Assembly (NCBI GenBank): GCA_002315675.1
Contig: DCHP01000118.1
Coordinates: forward strand, 1-32,329
DNA: 32,329 nucleotides
Direction: 5' to 3'
From: Rikenellaceae bacterium UBA1749
GTDB taxonomy: Bacteria; Bacteroidota; Bacteroidia; Bacteroidales; Rikenellaceae
The stretch's first letter is position 1. Every line of letters starts with the position of its first letter. The notes below the pieces were generated by a model, which saw only the letters and a list, made by a program, of their open reading frames with translations, did not search any database and was not told where the DNA came from. This document shows positions 24,458 to 32,125 of this stretch, in pieces. Made by a program: the position numbers and the translations under genes.

Positions 24458-26143
24458 ATGGAACAGGTTAATATTCTGAATTCTTTTGAAAGAATTATCT
24501 CTCATGTAAAGCATGAATCTGGTTGCTATGAGATTATTGACGAGTCATTTGGAGATATAAGGGGGGATGTAATGAAACTTTGCTCATGCTTTGCCCTCTC
24601 TTCCAGACAGATTATTCTGCTGGCAATCATTATTGATATGTGTAGGTTTGGTACTATTAATCTTGATCAGTTGTCTGAATCCATGAAATGTAATTTTTTT
24701 ACTTTTCTAAGACTTAAAAAGGATATTGATGCCCTAGTCTCAAAGGATCTTCTGGAGGGAACGAACAATCTAGCCATTTCAAAAGAACTGATGTATTCTC
24801 TTGAAAGTAATTCCCCTTGTGTTTTGCCGGTTGTTTCTGATTTGTCAACCAAAAATATTCTAGAAAAATTACTGGCGATGATGTCGTCTATTTCAAATAA
24901 ACGTAAATCATCGTCGTCTCTTTTGAAACTAATGGACAGAATGATCATGGCAAATCCATCCACATCCATAGCAATGGCCTGTGACCGTTATTGCGTCATT
25001 TCCTATTCCTCACTTCCGGATGAATATGTGGAAGATGAGTCACTCTTTGCCTTTTCAAGAAATGAAACCTTTACTGATGCTGTTTCTCCGGATGAACGTA
25101 TATTGTTTTATATACTATTATCTATTCCTGAAGATAAAATCAGCTGGAACGATCTTTCAGTGTTTTTTCTGCCATATGAATTGAAACAACTTCAGGAAAA
25201 ATGCAAATCCGGTTCTTTAGAGTTACAGAAAAATGGTGCAATTGAATTTCCCGATGATTCAAAACATGTTAAAATCAATTTATCAGTGAAGCAACAGGCG
25301 CTTTCTGATATTATCATTGAAAACCGCCAGAAAGAAAAATATCCCAATATTATCTATGCCTCAGAGATTAAATCCAGGGATCTTTTTTATTCAGAAGAGA
25401 CTACTAGGCAGATAATATCACTTTCAAGTCTTCTTTCAAAGGATAAATACTCCAATGTCCGCAATTGCTTGATTCAGCAAGGATTGAGGACTGGGTTCTC
25501 AGCACTTTTTTATGGTGGGCCTGGTACGGGTAAAACGGAAGGAGTTTACCAGATAGCGAAAAATACAAACCGTGATATAATTGCGGTCAATGTTTCTGAA
25601 ATAAAGAATCAGTATGTCGGAGAGAGTGAAAAGAATGTCAAGGAAATATTTGAAAGCTACAGAACTTATGTCTTGGATTACGGAACATATCCTATATTGC
25701 TGTTCAATGAGGCTGATGCGCTATTAGGCACTCGTAGCACCGGAAGACTTGCTGCTGTTGACAAAATGGAAAACAGTATACAGAATATTATCCTTCAGGA
25801 AATGGAAAATATGGATGGAATTCTTATTGCTACTACAAATCTCGCTGCAAATCTTGATAAGGCCTTTGAACGAAGATTCCTTTATAAAATCCATTTTATC
25901 CAGCCCGATAAGTCGATACGATCAAAAATATGGAAATCCATGCTTCCTGAACTTTCTCAGGCTGAAGCTGATTCACTGGCTGCTGATTACAATCTATCTG
26001 GCGGACAAATAGAGAATATATGCAGAAAGAAGACCATCCAGTCTGTTATCTCAGATACAAGAATAACTATCAGTCTTATTAGAAAGTGGTGTGGCGAGGA
26101 ATTTCTATTAAAATCCTCGAATATAGGTTTTGCCCTTAAATGA
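24458..26143 (+). CDS. AAA+ ATPase with helical N-terminal domain, divergent from WYL regulator
   Basis: 561 residues. Residues 1-~320 are a low-complexity-free, mostly helical region that I cannot assign. AAA+ core: Walker A GGPGTGKT at 353-360; Walker B ILLFNEAD with N417-E418, where the usual Asp before the Glu is Asn; sensor 1 IATTNLAANLDKAF; arginine finger region FERRF; sensor 2 near LSGGQIENICRK. I recall the Asn as common in this Bacteroidota group, but cannot check it. The core is of the classic FtsH/proteasome-ATPase type (substrate unfolding or remodelling). It stands alone, with a 268-bp gap after it; no protease is nearby. Confidence 0.82.
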   Translation: MEQVNILNSFERIISHVKHESGCYEIIDESFGDIRGDVMKLCSCFALSSRQIILLAIIIDMCRFGTINLDQLSESMKCNFFTFLRLKKDIDALVSKDLLEGTNNLAISKELMYSLESNSPCVLPVVSDLSTKNILEKLLAMMSSISNKRKSSSSLLKLMDRMIMANPSTSIAMACDRYCVISYSSLPDEYVEDESLFAFSRNETFTDAVSPDERILFYILLSIPEDKISWNDLSVFFLPYELKQLQEKCKSGSLELQKNGAIEFPDDSKHVKINLSVKQQALSDIIIENRQKEKYPNIIYASEIKSRDLFYSEETTRQIISLSSLLSKDKYSNVRNCLIQQGLRTGFSALFYGGPGTGKTEGVYQIAKNTNRDIIAVNVSEIKNQYVGESEKNVKEIFESYRTYVLDYGTYPILLFNEADALLGTRSTGRLAAVDKMENSIQNIILQEMENMDGILIATTNLAANLDKAFERRFLYKIHFIQPDKSIRSKIWKSMLPELSQAEADSLAADYNLSGGQIENICRKKTIQSVISDTRITISLIRKWCGEEFLLKSSNIGFALK

Positions 26144-26204
26144 TTCCTTTGTCTGTACTTCAGAACTTCTGCCTTTTGTCACTTCCCATATAGTCCTGAT
26201 ACTG

Positions 26205-26297
26205 TCAATTACCAACGAATGAATCAGTTGACCTCCTTCCGTAAATTTCAGTCCAGATAGGGTGGCGATGCAGGAATCAATTACCAATGAATGAATC
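26205..26297 (+). repeat. Two 21-bp direct repeats in the AAA+ / sensor intergenic region
   Basis: TCAATTACCAACGAATGAATC at 26205-26225 and the same word with a single C-to-T change at 26277-26297, spaced 72 bp start to start. The 268-bp gap (26144-26411) otherwise contains a -7 element TATGTTTG at 26385-26392 for the sensor gene and no ORF. Confidence 0.7.
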
Positions 26298-26411
26298 CGC
26301 TGGCGTGGTATCGGCTATTTCATTAGTTTTTTTCTAATTGGAATCTCCTCTGCCGTTTTTGTTTAATATGATGTTTTTTTTGTTTATGTTTGCGTAATCA
26401 AACTTTGTGAA

Positions 26412-27149
26412 ATGGGTATACGAAAGAAAATAATCGTCGGTTTCATTCTGATTGGAATGCTTCTTTTGATGTCTGGTATTCTTACATCGCTTGAACTGGC
26501 GAAACTAAACAGGGATACTGCAGAAAAAATCAAGAACAACGAGGAGACTCTAATACTTTCTAAACAGTTGCTGGATGCAGCACAACAGAATAATTCAGCA
26601 TTATTAAGCTCAATAAATGAAGATTTTGACGTCTATGATTCTATTATCGCATCATCTTCCATGGACTTTGAAAAAACTTTGCTTACTCTAAAGCACCGGA
26701 ATCAATCTCTTGGGTATATCCAAAGAATCGAGGCTGCTTATTCAAGGTATAATAATGTTTTAACGTCCAAGTCCCAGAAGCCAACATTCGACTGGTTTGT
26801 CAATGTATACAGTGATGCATATTCCAGATTATCGTCATGCATTAAGGACTACATGATGTATGAGCAGGATGAATTCCTGAAATATACATCTGTTCTTGAA
26901 AATAATATGTACAGGGCATTGATGATTGGTCTGATTGCCTTTTCTGCTTCTATAATACTGTTGCTTACATTCTATTTTCTGATTAATCTGTTTTTCTTGT
27001 CTCCTGTCCTTAAAATGGAAAAGGCACTTAGAGAATTCCTTAAGGCTAATATTCCTTATTCCGTCAAAATTGAATCAGATGATGAAATCAACGTTTTGTC
27101 CTCTGAAATAGAGGAACTCTCTTCCAGATGTAAAAGTGATATTGATTAA
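26412..27149 (+). CDS. Two-TM membrane sensor with HAMP-like end and no output domain
   Basis: 245 residues. TM1 ~7-27, a periplasmic region of about 140 residues that is all helix (four-helix-bundle type, LSKQLLDAAQQNNSALLSS), TM2 ~170-195, then a HAMP-like segment (SPVLKMEKAL ... ESDDEINVLSSEIEEL) with the conserved Pro and the DEI pattern, and the protein stops. There is no kinase, cyclase, methyl-accepting or DNA-binding part. Its stop overlaps the start of trkH (TAATG), so it is translationally coupled. A -7 element TATGTTTG (26385-26392) lies ~20 bp upstream. Either a truncated histidine kinase or a stand-alone modulator of the neighbouring transporter. Confidence 0.78.
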   Translation: MGIRKKIIVGFILIGMLLLMSGILTSLELAKLNRDTAEKIKNNEETLILSKQLLDAAQQNNSALLSSINEDFDVYDSIIASSSMDFEKTLLTLKHRNQSLGYIQRIEAAYSRYNNVLTSKSQKPTFDWFVNVYSDAYSRLSSCIKDYMMYEQDEFLKYTSVLENNMYRALMIGLIAFSASIILLLTFYFLINLFFLSPVLKMEKALREFLKANIPYSVKIESDDEINVLSSEIEELSSRCKSDID

Positions 27150-28591
27150 TGAAAGCCTCTGTAATATATAGATATATAGGCCTGATACTGCTACTGGATG
27201 CACTGTTTATGCTGCTGTCTTCTCTTGTGTCAGTTGTCTATGATATGGACTCTTCATTCAATCCATTGTTCATAAGTTTTATTATTACAGCAATAGTTGG
27301 AGTATTTCCGCTTGTATATGTTCCAAAAATTACATTCCTGTCAGTAAAGGAGGGGTATCTGGTTGTAGTTCTTGCGTGGATTGTATGCTGTTTCTTTGGT
27401 ATGTTGCCATATGTGATATGGGGTGGGGAGTTCGGCTTTGCAGAAGCTTTATTTGAAAGTACATCAGGATTTACAACCAATGGGGCCTCTATCTTGGATA
27501 ATGTTGAAGCTCTTCCCAAAGGTTTGTTGTTCTGGAGGTCTTCTACCCATTGGATTGGTGGTGTTGGAGTAGTCTTGTTCGCTCTTGTTGTCTTGCCATC
27601 GATGGGAAATACAAAAGTAACTTTGACTTCAGTTGAGATTTCGTCAATAGCAAAAGATAATTTCAGGTTTACATCAAAAAACCTTTTCAGAATAATAATC
27701 CTGACTTATTTGCTCCTGACAATCATTCCAGTTATTTTCCTGTATCTTGCGGGTATGGATTTTTTTGATGCGGTGAATCATGCTTTTTCAATAGCATCGA
27801 CTGGGGGATTCTCTACAAAAAATACATCAATCATGTGGTGGAATAGCCCTTTGATTGAAGCTGTTACCTCTATTTTTTTAATCTTGTCAGGTACACACAT
27901 AGGTCTATTGTATATGGCTTTTACAGGAAGAAAGAATATCTTTAAGAATGATGTATGGAGGTTTTATTTGATCTCAATGTTTGTAGGAGGCTTAATCGTA
28001 TCATGGAATCTTTATTCATCTCATCTCTATACTACTATTTATGAGTCATGCAGATATGGTTTTTTTCAGGTCATTGCTTATATGACATCTGCCGGATTTG
28101 CAAGTGCGGATAATGCATTCTGGCCTTCTACTTCAATACTTGTTATCTTGGTTTTGTCATTTGGGTGTTCAATGGCGGGTTCAACAAGTGGCGGTCTTAA
28201 AATTGACAGGATATTCATACTTCTAAAAACCATCAGACACCGTATTATTCTGATGCGACATCCAAATGCAGTTCTGCGGCTGAAACTCGGAGGGAAAAGT
28301 CAGGAAAGTGCAGCTGTGAATGCCGCTTTGATAATGATCGGCTTTTATCTGCTAGCTGTAGTCTTTTCGACATTCGTCATTTCATTATACAACTACGACC
28401 TTTTGACATCTTTCTCTATTTCTGTTTCAACACTTGGTAATATCGGACCTGGTTTTGGTTTGGCAAGCAATCTTAATTCGTTGAGTTTCTTCCCCGATTC
28501 ATTGAAATTATGGCTATCATTTATAATGCTATTTGGACGACTAGAACTTTTTGGACTAATAAATGTTTTCTTTATTTCCACTTGGAAGTAA
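27149..28591 (+). CDS. TrkH-family potassium uptake protein
   Basis: Membrane pore of a Trk/Ktr-type K+ uptake system, 480 residues, ~10 helices. Four pore loops are visible: STSGFTTNGAS 104-114, IASTGGFS 216-222, TSAGFAS 313-319, TLGNIGPGF 428-436. The conserved Gly is present in each loop, and an Arg sits in the cytoplasmic loop SKNLFR, as usual. The regulatory TrkA subunit is not adjacent, so it must be encoded elsewhere if used. The ATG overlaps the stop of the membrane sensor gene by one base. Ends 37 bp before the SPOR-like gene, whose promoter overlaps its 3' end. Confidence 0.9.
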   Translation: MKASVIYRYIGLILLLDALFMLLSSLVSVVYDMDSSFNPLFISFIITAIVGVFPLVYVPKITFLSVKEGYLVVVLAWIVCCFFGMLPYVIWGGEFGFAEALFESTSGFTTNGASILDNVEALPKGLLFWRSSTHWIGGVGVVLFALVVLPSMGNTKVTLTSVEISSIAKDNFRFTSKNLFRIIILTYLLLTIIPVIFLYLAGMDFFDAVNHAFSIASTGGFSTKNTSIMWWNSPLIEAVTSIFLILSGTHIGLLYMAFTGRKNIFKNDVWRFYLISMFVGGLIVSWNLYSSHLYTTIYESCRYGFFQVIAYMTSAGFASADNAFWPSTSILVILVLSFGCSMAGSTSGGLKIDRIFILLKTIRHRIILMRHPNAVLRLKLGGKSQESAAVNAALIMIGFYLLAVVFSTFVISLYNYDLLTSFSISVSTLGNIGPGFGLASNLNSLSFFPDSLKLWLSFIMLFGRLELFGLINVFFISTWK

Positions 28592-28612
28592 ATCTATAAT
28601 TAGTTATTTTTG
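28582..28612 (+). promoter_or_regulatory. Bacteroidota-type promoter before the SPOR-like gene
   Basis: TTG at 28582-28584 (inside the trkH 3' end), a 20-bp spacer, TATTTTTG at 28605-28612. The predicted start is near 28619, giving a leader of only ~9 nt to the ATG at 28628. Confidence 0.55.
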
Positions 28613-28627
28613 TTAAAATAGAATACA

Positions 28628-30106
28628 ATGAAAAGAAATATAATTATCACCTTTTTTGCTTTACTATCATCGGTCTCTTTCTCGCAGACTGAACAGCAGG
28701 TTGCCGTTTCTCTACGTAATGAGTATTCAGCATTATCACAACAGGTTGATTCCTTGAAAAAAGAACTGAACACCTGTCGTGGCAACTATGATTCTGATCC
28801 CAAAAAATATGGTGAATTAATAGTCTCATTGGAGTCCCAGCTGTTTGAAGCGAATAAGAAACAGGCGGATCTTGCGAAAAAGGTCTCTTCACTGCCTGGT
28901 GGTATCTCAGGAGTTCAGCAACAAAAAACAGAATATAGTAGTGATGCTGCCTATTCTGGCGCGGATTTGATAGATTCTCCTTTCTTTAAAGCAAATATTT
29001 CCAGTAAGGATCTTGCTATTCTGAAAAACTCATCATCAGTATATACATTGCTTGCTCAGTCAAAGAAGTCAATACTTATGATGTACGATTCATTGAAAAT
29101 GATGAAGGACAAGTTTGATAAAACTGATTCTCAGCAGGAAGTGGATGAAACAATCATTGCGGCAGAAAAACTTAAACAATCGATACAGCAGGCAGATAAT
29201 GCTATTAATGACAGTTGGTTGCAATTCTATAACTGTAAGGTCGATAACTATCTTGTAATGCTTGATAAACTCGGCAATGTTTCAAGGTCTCAATTGGAAT
29301 CACTGGATTTGCTGGCACGTCAGGCTCAGTCCTCTGTTGATCCGGATGAAACAATGGCTCCGTCAATTGCAGATCTCAAGGCTCAGAACCAGTTGATTCT
29401 GGCGTATGAAGAAATTCTTGCACAAAAACTTGGATATACCAATGCGCTTGATAAAATTCACGCTAAGATGAAGGAGGCTGATTCCATTGAGTCTACACTT
29501 TTGCCAAATATAAATTTCCCATACAGGAGTACATGTGTCTATGGTAATATATCGTTGGGTAATTCATACTCGTACTCAACGCCTGAAGAGATTCCGGAAG
29601 TCAAGATTCCGTCAAAAGGAGTTTACTATTCTGTACAACTTTACATGTCTCAGACTCCTGTTAAACAATTAAGTACATTTAAAGGTGCAGCACCTCTCAT
29701 GATTCTAAAATCAGGTGGTTACAACAAATACCTTGCAGGTGGTTTCAGGACTTATTCAGATGCGAGTAAGAATCTGTCTGCTATGTTGCGTGCTGGATTC
29801 AAGGCTCCAAGAATTGTTGCTTGGTTGAATGGATCTGTAACCTCAACTGATAAAGCCAAGGCTGCCGAGTCTTCTTCAGAGGGTGGTTTTGTAGTGGAGG
29901 TAAAATCTTCTAAATCGTCAACATCCTCTTTGATAAAGGAAGTTATTAGCATTCATGCTGAAGGCAAGAACTGGACAAATACCCAGGAAGGTGGAAATTC
30001 TATTTTCAGAATTATGACTTTTGGCAGCAAGGAAGAAGCTGGCGTAATAGCTCAGATTATAAGGACAAAGGACTCCTCATTGGAGGTTAATGTGGTTGAA
30101 GATTAG
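28628..30106 (+). CDS. Periplasmic coiled-coil protein with two C-terminal SPOR-like repeats
   Basis: 492 residues: signal peptide (MKRNIIITFFALLSSVSFSQ), then ~300 residues of helical coiled coil (YSALSQQVDSLKKELNTCRG ... SLESQLFEANKKQADLAKKV). The C-terminus has a SPOR-like module (~330-400: YYSVQLYMSQTPVKQL ... YNKYLAGGFRTYSDAS ... LRAGFKAPRIVAWLNG), which follows the strand-helix pattern of septal peptidoglycan-binding SPOR domains. A second, weaker copy follows (~420-492: GFVVEVKSSK ... IFRIMTFGSKEEAGVIAQII). No enzyme motif. A role at the cell wall or division site is inferred. Own promoter upstream. It precedes NfeD by 50 bp. Confidence 0.72.
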   Translation: MKRNIIITFFALLSSVSFSQTEQQVAVSLRNEYSALSQQVDSLKKELNTCRGNYDSDPKKYGELIVSLESQLFEANKKQADLAKKVSSLPGGISGVQQQKTEYSSDAAYSGADLIDSPFFKANISSKDLAILKNSSSVYTLLAQSKKSILMMYDSLKMMKDKFDKTDSQQEVDETIIAAEKLKQSIQQADNAINDSWLQFYNCKVDNYLVMLDKLGNVSRSQLESLDLLARQAQSSVDPDETMAPSIADLKAQNQLILAYEEILAQKLGYTNALDKIHAKMKEADSIESTLLPNINFPYRSTCVYGNISLGNSYSYSTPEEIPEVKIPSKGVYYSVQLYMSQTPVKQLSTFKGAAPLMILKSGGYNKYLAGGFRTYSDASKNLSAMLRAGFKAPRIVAWLNGSVTSTDKAKAAESSSEGGFVVEVKSSKSSTSSLIKEVISIHAEGKNWTNTQEGGNSIFRIMTFGSKEEAGVIAQIIRTKDSSLEVNVVED

Positions 30107-30156
30107 CCATCCATATGATTCTAAATGTACTCTTATTTTTTTAACATATAATCACC

Positions 30157-30618
30157 ATGGGTTGGATTGCATTATTGATTTTAATCGGAACTCTTCTGTT
30201 CTTCGCAGAACTTGTTCTTCTTCCAGGAATTACAATAGCAGGTATTGGTGCTTTTTGTTCTTATGTTGCGGCTGCTGTTCTTGCTTTTATCCTCTTTGAT
30301 GGCATTGTCGCTGGCTTTGTGACTATAGGAGTTATACTTCTTATAATTCTGATTATGATGATTTTCTTCCTTCGCCCTAAAACATGGAATAAGGTGGCAC
30401 TACATGCTGAAATTAAAGATTCCTTTGAAACCAAGGCAGAGGAAACAATTTCTATTGGCGCTGAAGGAGAAACTTTGACAAGGCTAGCACCAATGGGAAA
30501 GGTTGTAATCAATGGAAAGACTTTTGAGGCAAAGAGTCTTGATTCTTTTATAGATCAGAAACGACAAGTCGTTGTTACTGATTTTGATAATTCATCCTTG
30601 ATTGTTAAATTGAAGTAG
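30157..30618 (+). CDS. NfeD-family membrane protein (short form)
   Basis: 153 residues. Three helices in the first ~72 residues (WIALLILIGTLLFFAELVLL, an ~ALAF helix, and GVILLIILIMMIFFLRP), then a soluble OB-fold of ~75 residues (IGAEGETLTRLAPMGKVVIN ... LIVKLK), whose GxAxTxLxPxGxV pattern marks NfeD proteins. The long ClpP-like protease domain of NfeD1a is absent. NfeD proteins of this type sit next to, and are thought to act with, a stomatin/flotillin; floA follows 71 bp downstream. Confidence 0.9.
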   Translation: MGWIALLILIGTLLFFAELVLLPGITIAGIGAFCSYVAAAVLAFILFDGIVAGFVTIGVILLIILIMMIFFLRPKTWNKVALHAEIKDSFETKAEETISIGAEGETLTRLAPMGKVVINGKTFEAKSLDSFIDQKRQVVVTDFDNSSLIVKLK

Positions 30619-30689
30619 AATCGATTTAATTAGATCAATACATATTGTTGAAAAAACTTTTCATTAATAATCTAACATACTGATATACT

Positions 30690-31688
30690 ATGGAAATTAC
30701 AACTTTGACTTTCATAATTGCAGGAGTGTCCATTATTTTCTTATGGATATTTCTCTATTTCTTCCCAGTCGGACTATGGTTTTCAGCCCTTGTCTCAGGT
30801 GTCAGGGTCTCGTTGATTCAACTGATTCTTATGCGTTGGCGAAAGGTTCCGCCTGCAGTGATTATCCGTGCGATGATCGAAGGAACAAAAGCCGGTTTGA
30901 AACTGAACTCCAATGAGATGGAAGCTCACTATTTGGCCGGTGGACATGTTGCAAATGTTGTACATGCTCTTGTTTCAGCCCAGAAAGCAAATATTAATCT
31001 TGATTTCAAGATGGCAACTGCCATTGACCTCGCAGGACGTGATGTTTTTGAAGCTGTTCAAATGTCTGTCAATCCAAAAGTTATTACAACACCACCAGTT
31101 ACTGCTGTAGCAAAAGATGGTATCCAGCTTATCGCAACTGCAAGGGTGACGGTTCGTGCTTCAATCAAGCAACTTGTAGGTGGCGCTGGTGAAGAAACTG
31201 TACTTGCCAGAGTTGGTGAGGGGATTGTTTCATCTATTGGTTCCAGCGAAAGCCATAAGGAAGTTCTGGAAAATCCTGATTCAATTTCAAGACTGGTTTT
31301 GAGTAAAGGACTTGATGCAGGTACTGCATTTGAAATCCTATCAATTGATATTGCTGATATTGATGTAGGTAAAAACATCGGGGCCGTTCTTCAGATGGAC
31401 CAGGCAAATGCTGACAAGAATGTTGCTCAGGCTAAGGCGGAAGAACGTAGGGCAATGGCTGTGGCGGAGGAACAGGTGATGATAGCTCGCGCTCAGGAAG
31501 CCCGTGCAAGAGTGATAGAGGCAGAAGCTCAGATTCCTCTGGCAATTGCAGAAGCTTTCCGCTCCGGAAACCTTGGAATCATGGATTATTACAAGTTCCA
31601 GAATATACAGGCTGATACCAAAATGCGTGAGTCGATATCTAAGCCGGAAGCAAAGACCAAGGCTATTGTAGATACTCACAAGAAATAA
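30690..31688 (+). CDS. floA: Flotillin-like protein FloA
   Basis: 332 residues of the YqfA/FloA (UPF0365) family, which organises lipid microdomains in the inner membrane. N-terminal hydrophobic hairpin (~5-45, IIFLWIFLYFFPVGLWFSAL), then the flotillin/PHB-like domain with the family signatures KVPPAVIIRAMIEGTKAGL, HYLAGGHVANVVHALV, GAGEETVLARVGEGIVSSIG and LSIDIADIDVGKNIGA. Next is the Ala/Glu-rich coiled coil of oligomerising flotillins (AQAKAEERRAMAVAEEQ ... ARVIEAEAQIPLAIAEAF), and the tail ends KTKAIVDTHKK. Length is standard. The upstream NfeD gene and the terminator after it make this a two- or three-gene unit. Confidence 0.95.
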   Translation: MEITTLTFIIAGVSIIFLWIFLYFFPVGLWFSALVSGVRVSLIQLILMRWRKVPPAVIIRAMIEGTKAGLKLNSNEMEAHYLAGGHVANVVHALVSAQKANINLDFKMATAIDLAGRDVFEAVQMSVNPKVITTPPVTAVAKDGIQLIATARVTVRASIKQLVGGAGEETVLARVGEGIVSSIGSSESHKEVLENPDSISRLVLSKGLDAGTAFEILSIDIADIDVGKNIGAVLQMDQANADKNVAQAKAEERRAMAVAEEQVMIARAQEARARVIEAEAQIPLAIAEAFRSGNLGIMDYYKFQNIQADTKMRESISKPEAKTKAIVDTHKK

Positions 31689-31747
31689 TCCACATAATTT
31701 TAACAAATCTATCTAAATAACCGATTTACTGTTATTTTTTAGCGAAT

Positions 31748-31790
31748 AATCCCGGGACTTCAAAAAATATATGTCCCGGGATTCATTTTT
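31748..31790 (+). terminator. Terminator after floA
   Basis: Perfect 11-bp stem AATCCCGGGAC (31748-31758) / GTCCCGGGATT (31773-31783), 14-nt AT-rich loop, then CATTTTT. It begins 60 bp past the floA stop. The 31784-31933 stretch has nothing that I can assign. Confidence 0.78.
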
Positions 31791-31933
31791 AAGAAAATAC
31801 ATCCATTAATAACAACTCTTACAACTTTCTCAATCAGATTCATCATATACTAAGGTCAAAATAATGAATAGACACTAATTTCTTGTTGACTCCTATAATC
31901 GTAATATTTATTTGTAAGAATTATTCAAAATAT

Positions 31934-31965
31934 TTTGCAGAATAAATTATTAAAAGTTATCTTTG
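31934..31965 (+). promoter_or_regulatory. Bacteroidota-type promoter of tRNA-Ser
   Basis: TTTG at 31934-31937, a 20-bp spacer, TATCTTTG at 31958-31965; both elements fit the consensus. Predicted start near 31972, about 24 nt before the tRNA 5' end. Confidence 0.75.
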
Positions 31966-31995
31966 TGACGCTTTAGAGAATCAGTTAATCATTCC

Positions 31996-32082
31996 GGAGA
32001 GGTGGGTGAGTGGCTGAAACCAGCAGTTTGCTAAACTGCCGTACGGGTAACTGTACCAGGAGTTCGAATCTCCTTCTCTCCG
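31996..32082 (+). tRNA. tRNA-Ser (anticodon GCU)
   Basis: 87-nt class II tRNA. Acceptor GGAGAGG (31996-32002) pairs with TCTCTCC (32075-32081), with one G-U pair and discriminator G. The D arm carries the GTGAGTGGCTGAAACC stretch; anticodon stem GCAGT / ACTGC (32023-32027 / 32035-32039) with loop TTGCTAA and anticodon GCT at 32030-32032 (reads AGC/AGU); a long variable arm (GTACGGGTAACTGTAC) as expected for Ser; T arm AGGAG TTCGAAT CTCCT. CCA is not encoded after the discriminator base (GCA follows), so it must be added after transcription. Confidence 0.97.
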
Positions 32083-32096
32083 CAACTAATCATCGT

Positions 32097-32125
32097 AAGT
32101 CGCTGAAATTTCGGCGACTTTTTTT
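32097..32125 (+). terminator. Terminator of tRNA-Ser
   Basis: AAGTCGCTG (32097-32105), loop AAATTT, CGGCGACTT (32112-32120): 9-bp stem with one T-G pair, then a T run to 32125. It lies 14 nt after the tRNA 3' end. Confidence 0.85.

Noticed and set aside
31341..31706. Minus-strand open frame of 121 codons
   Set aside because: Antisense of the floA coiled-coil region, whose regular codon pattern tends to leave the other strand open.
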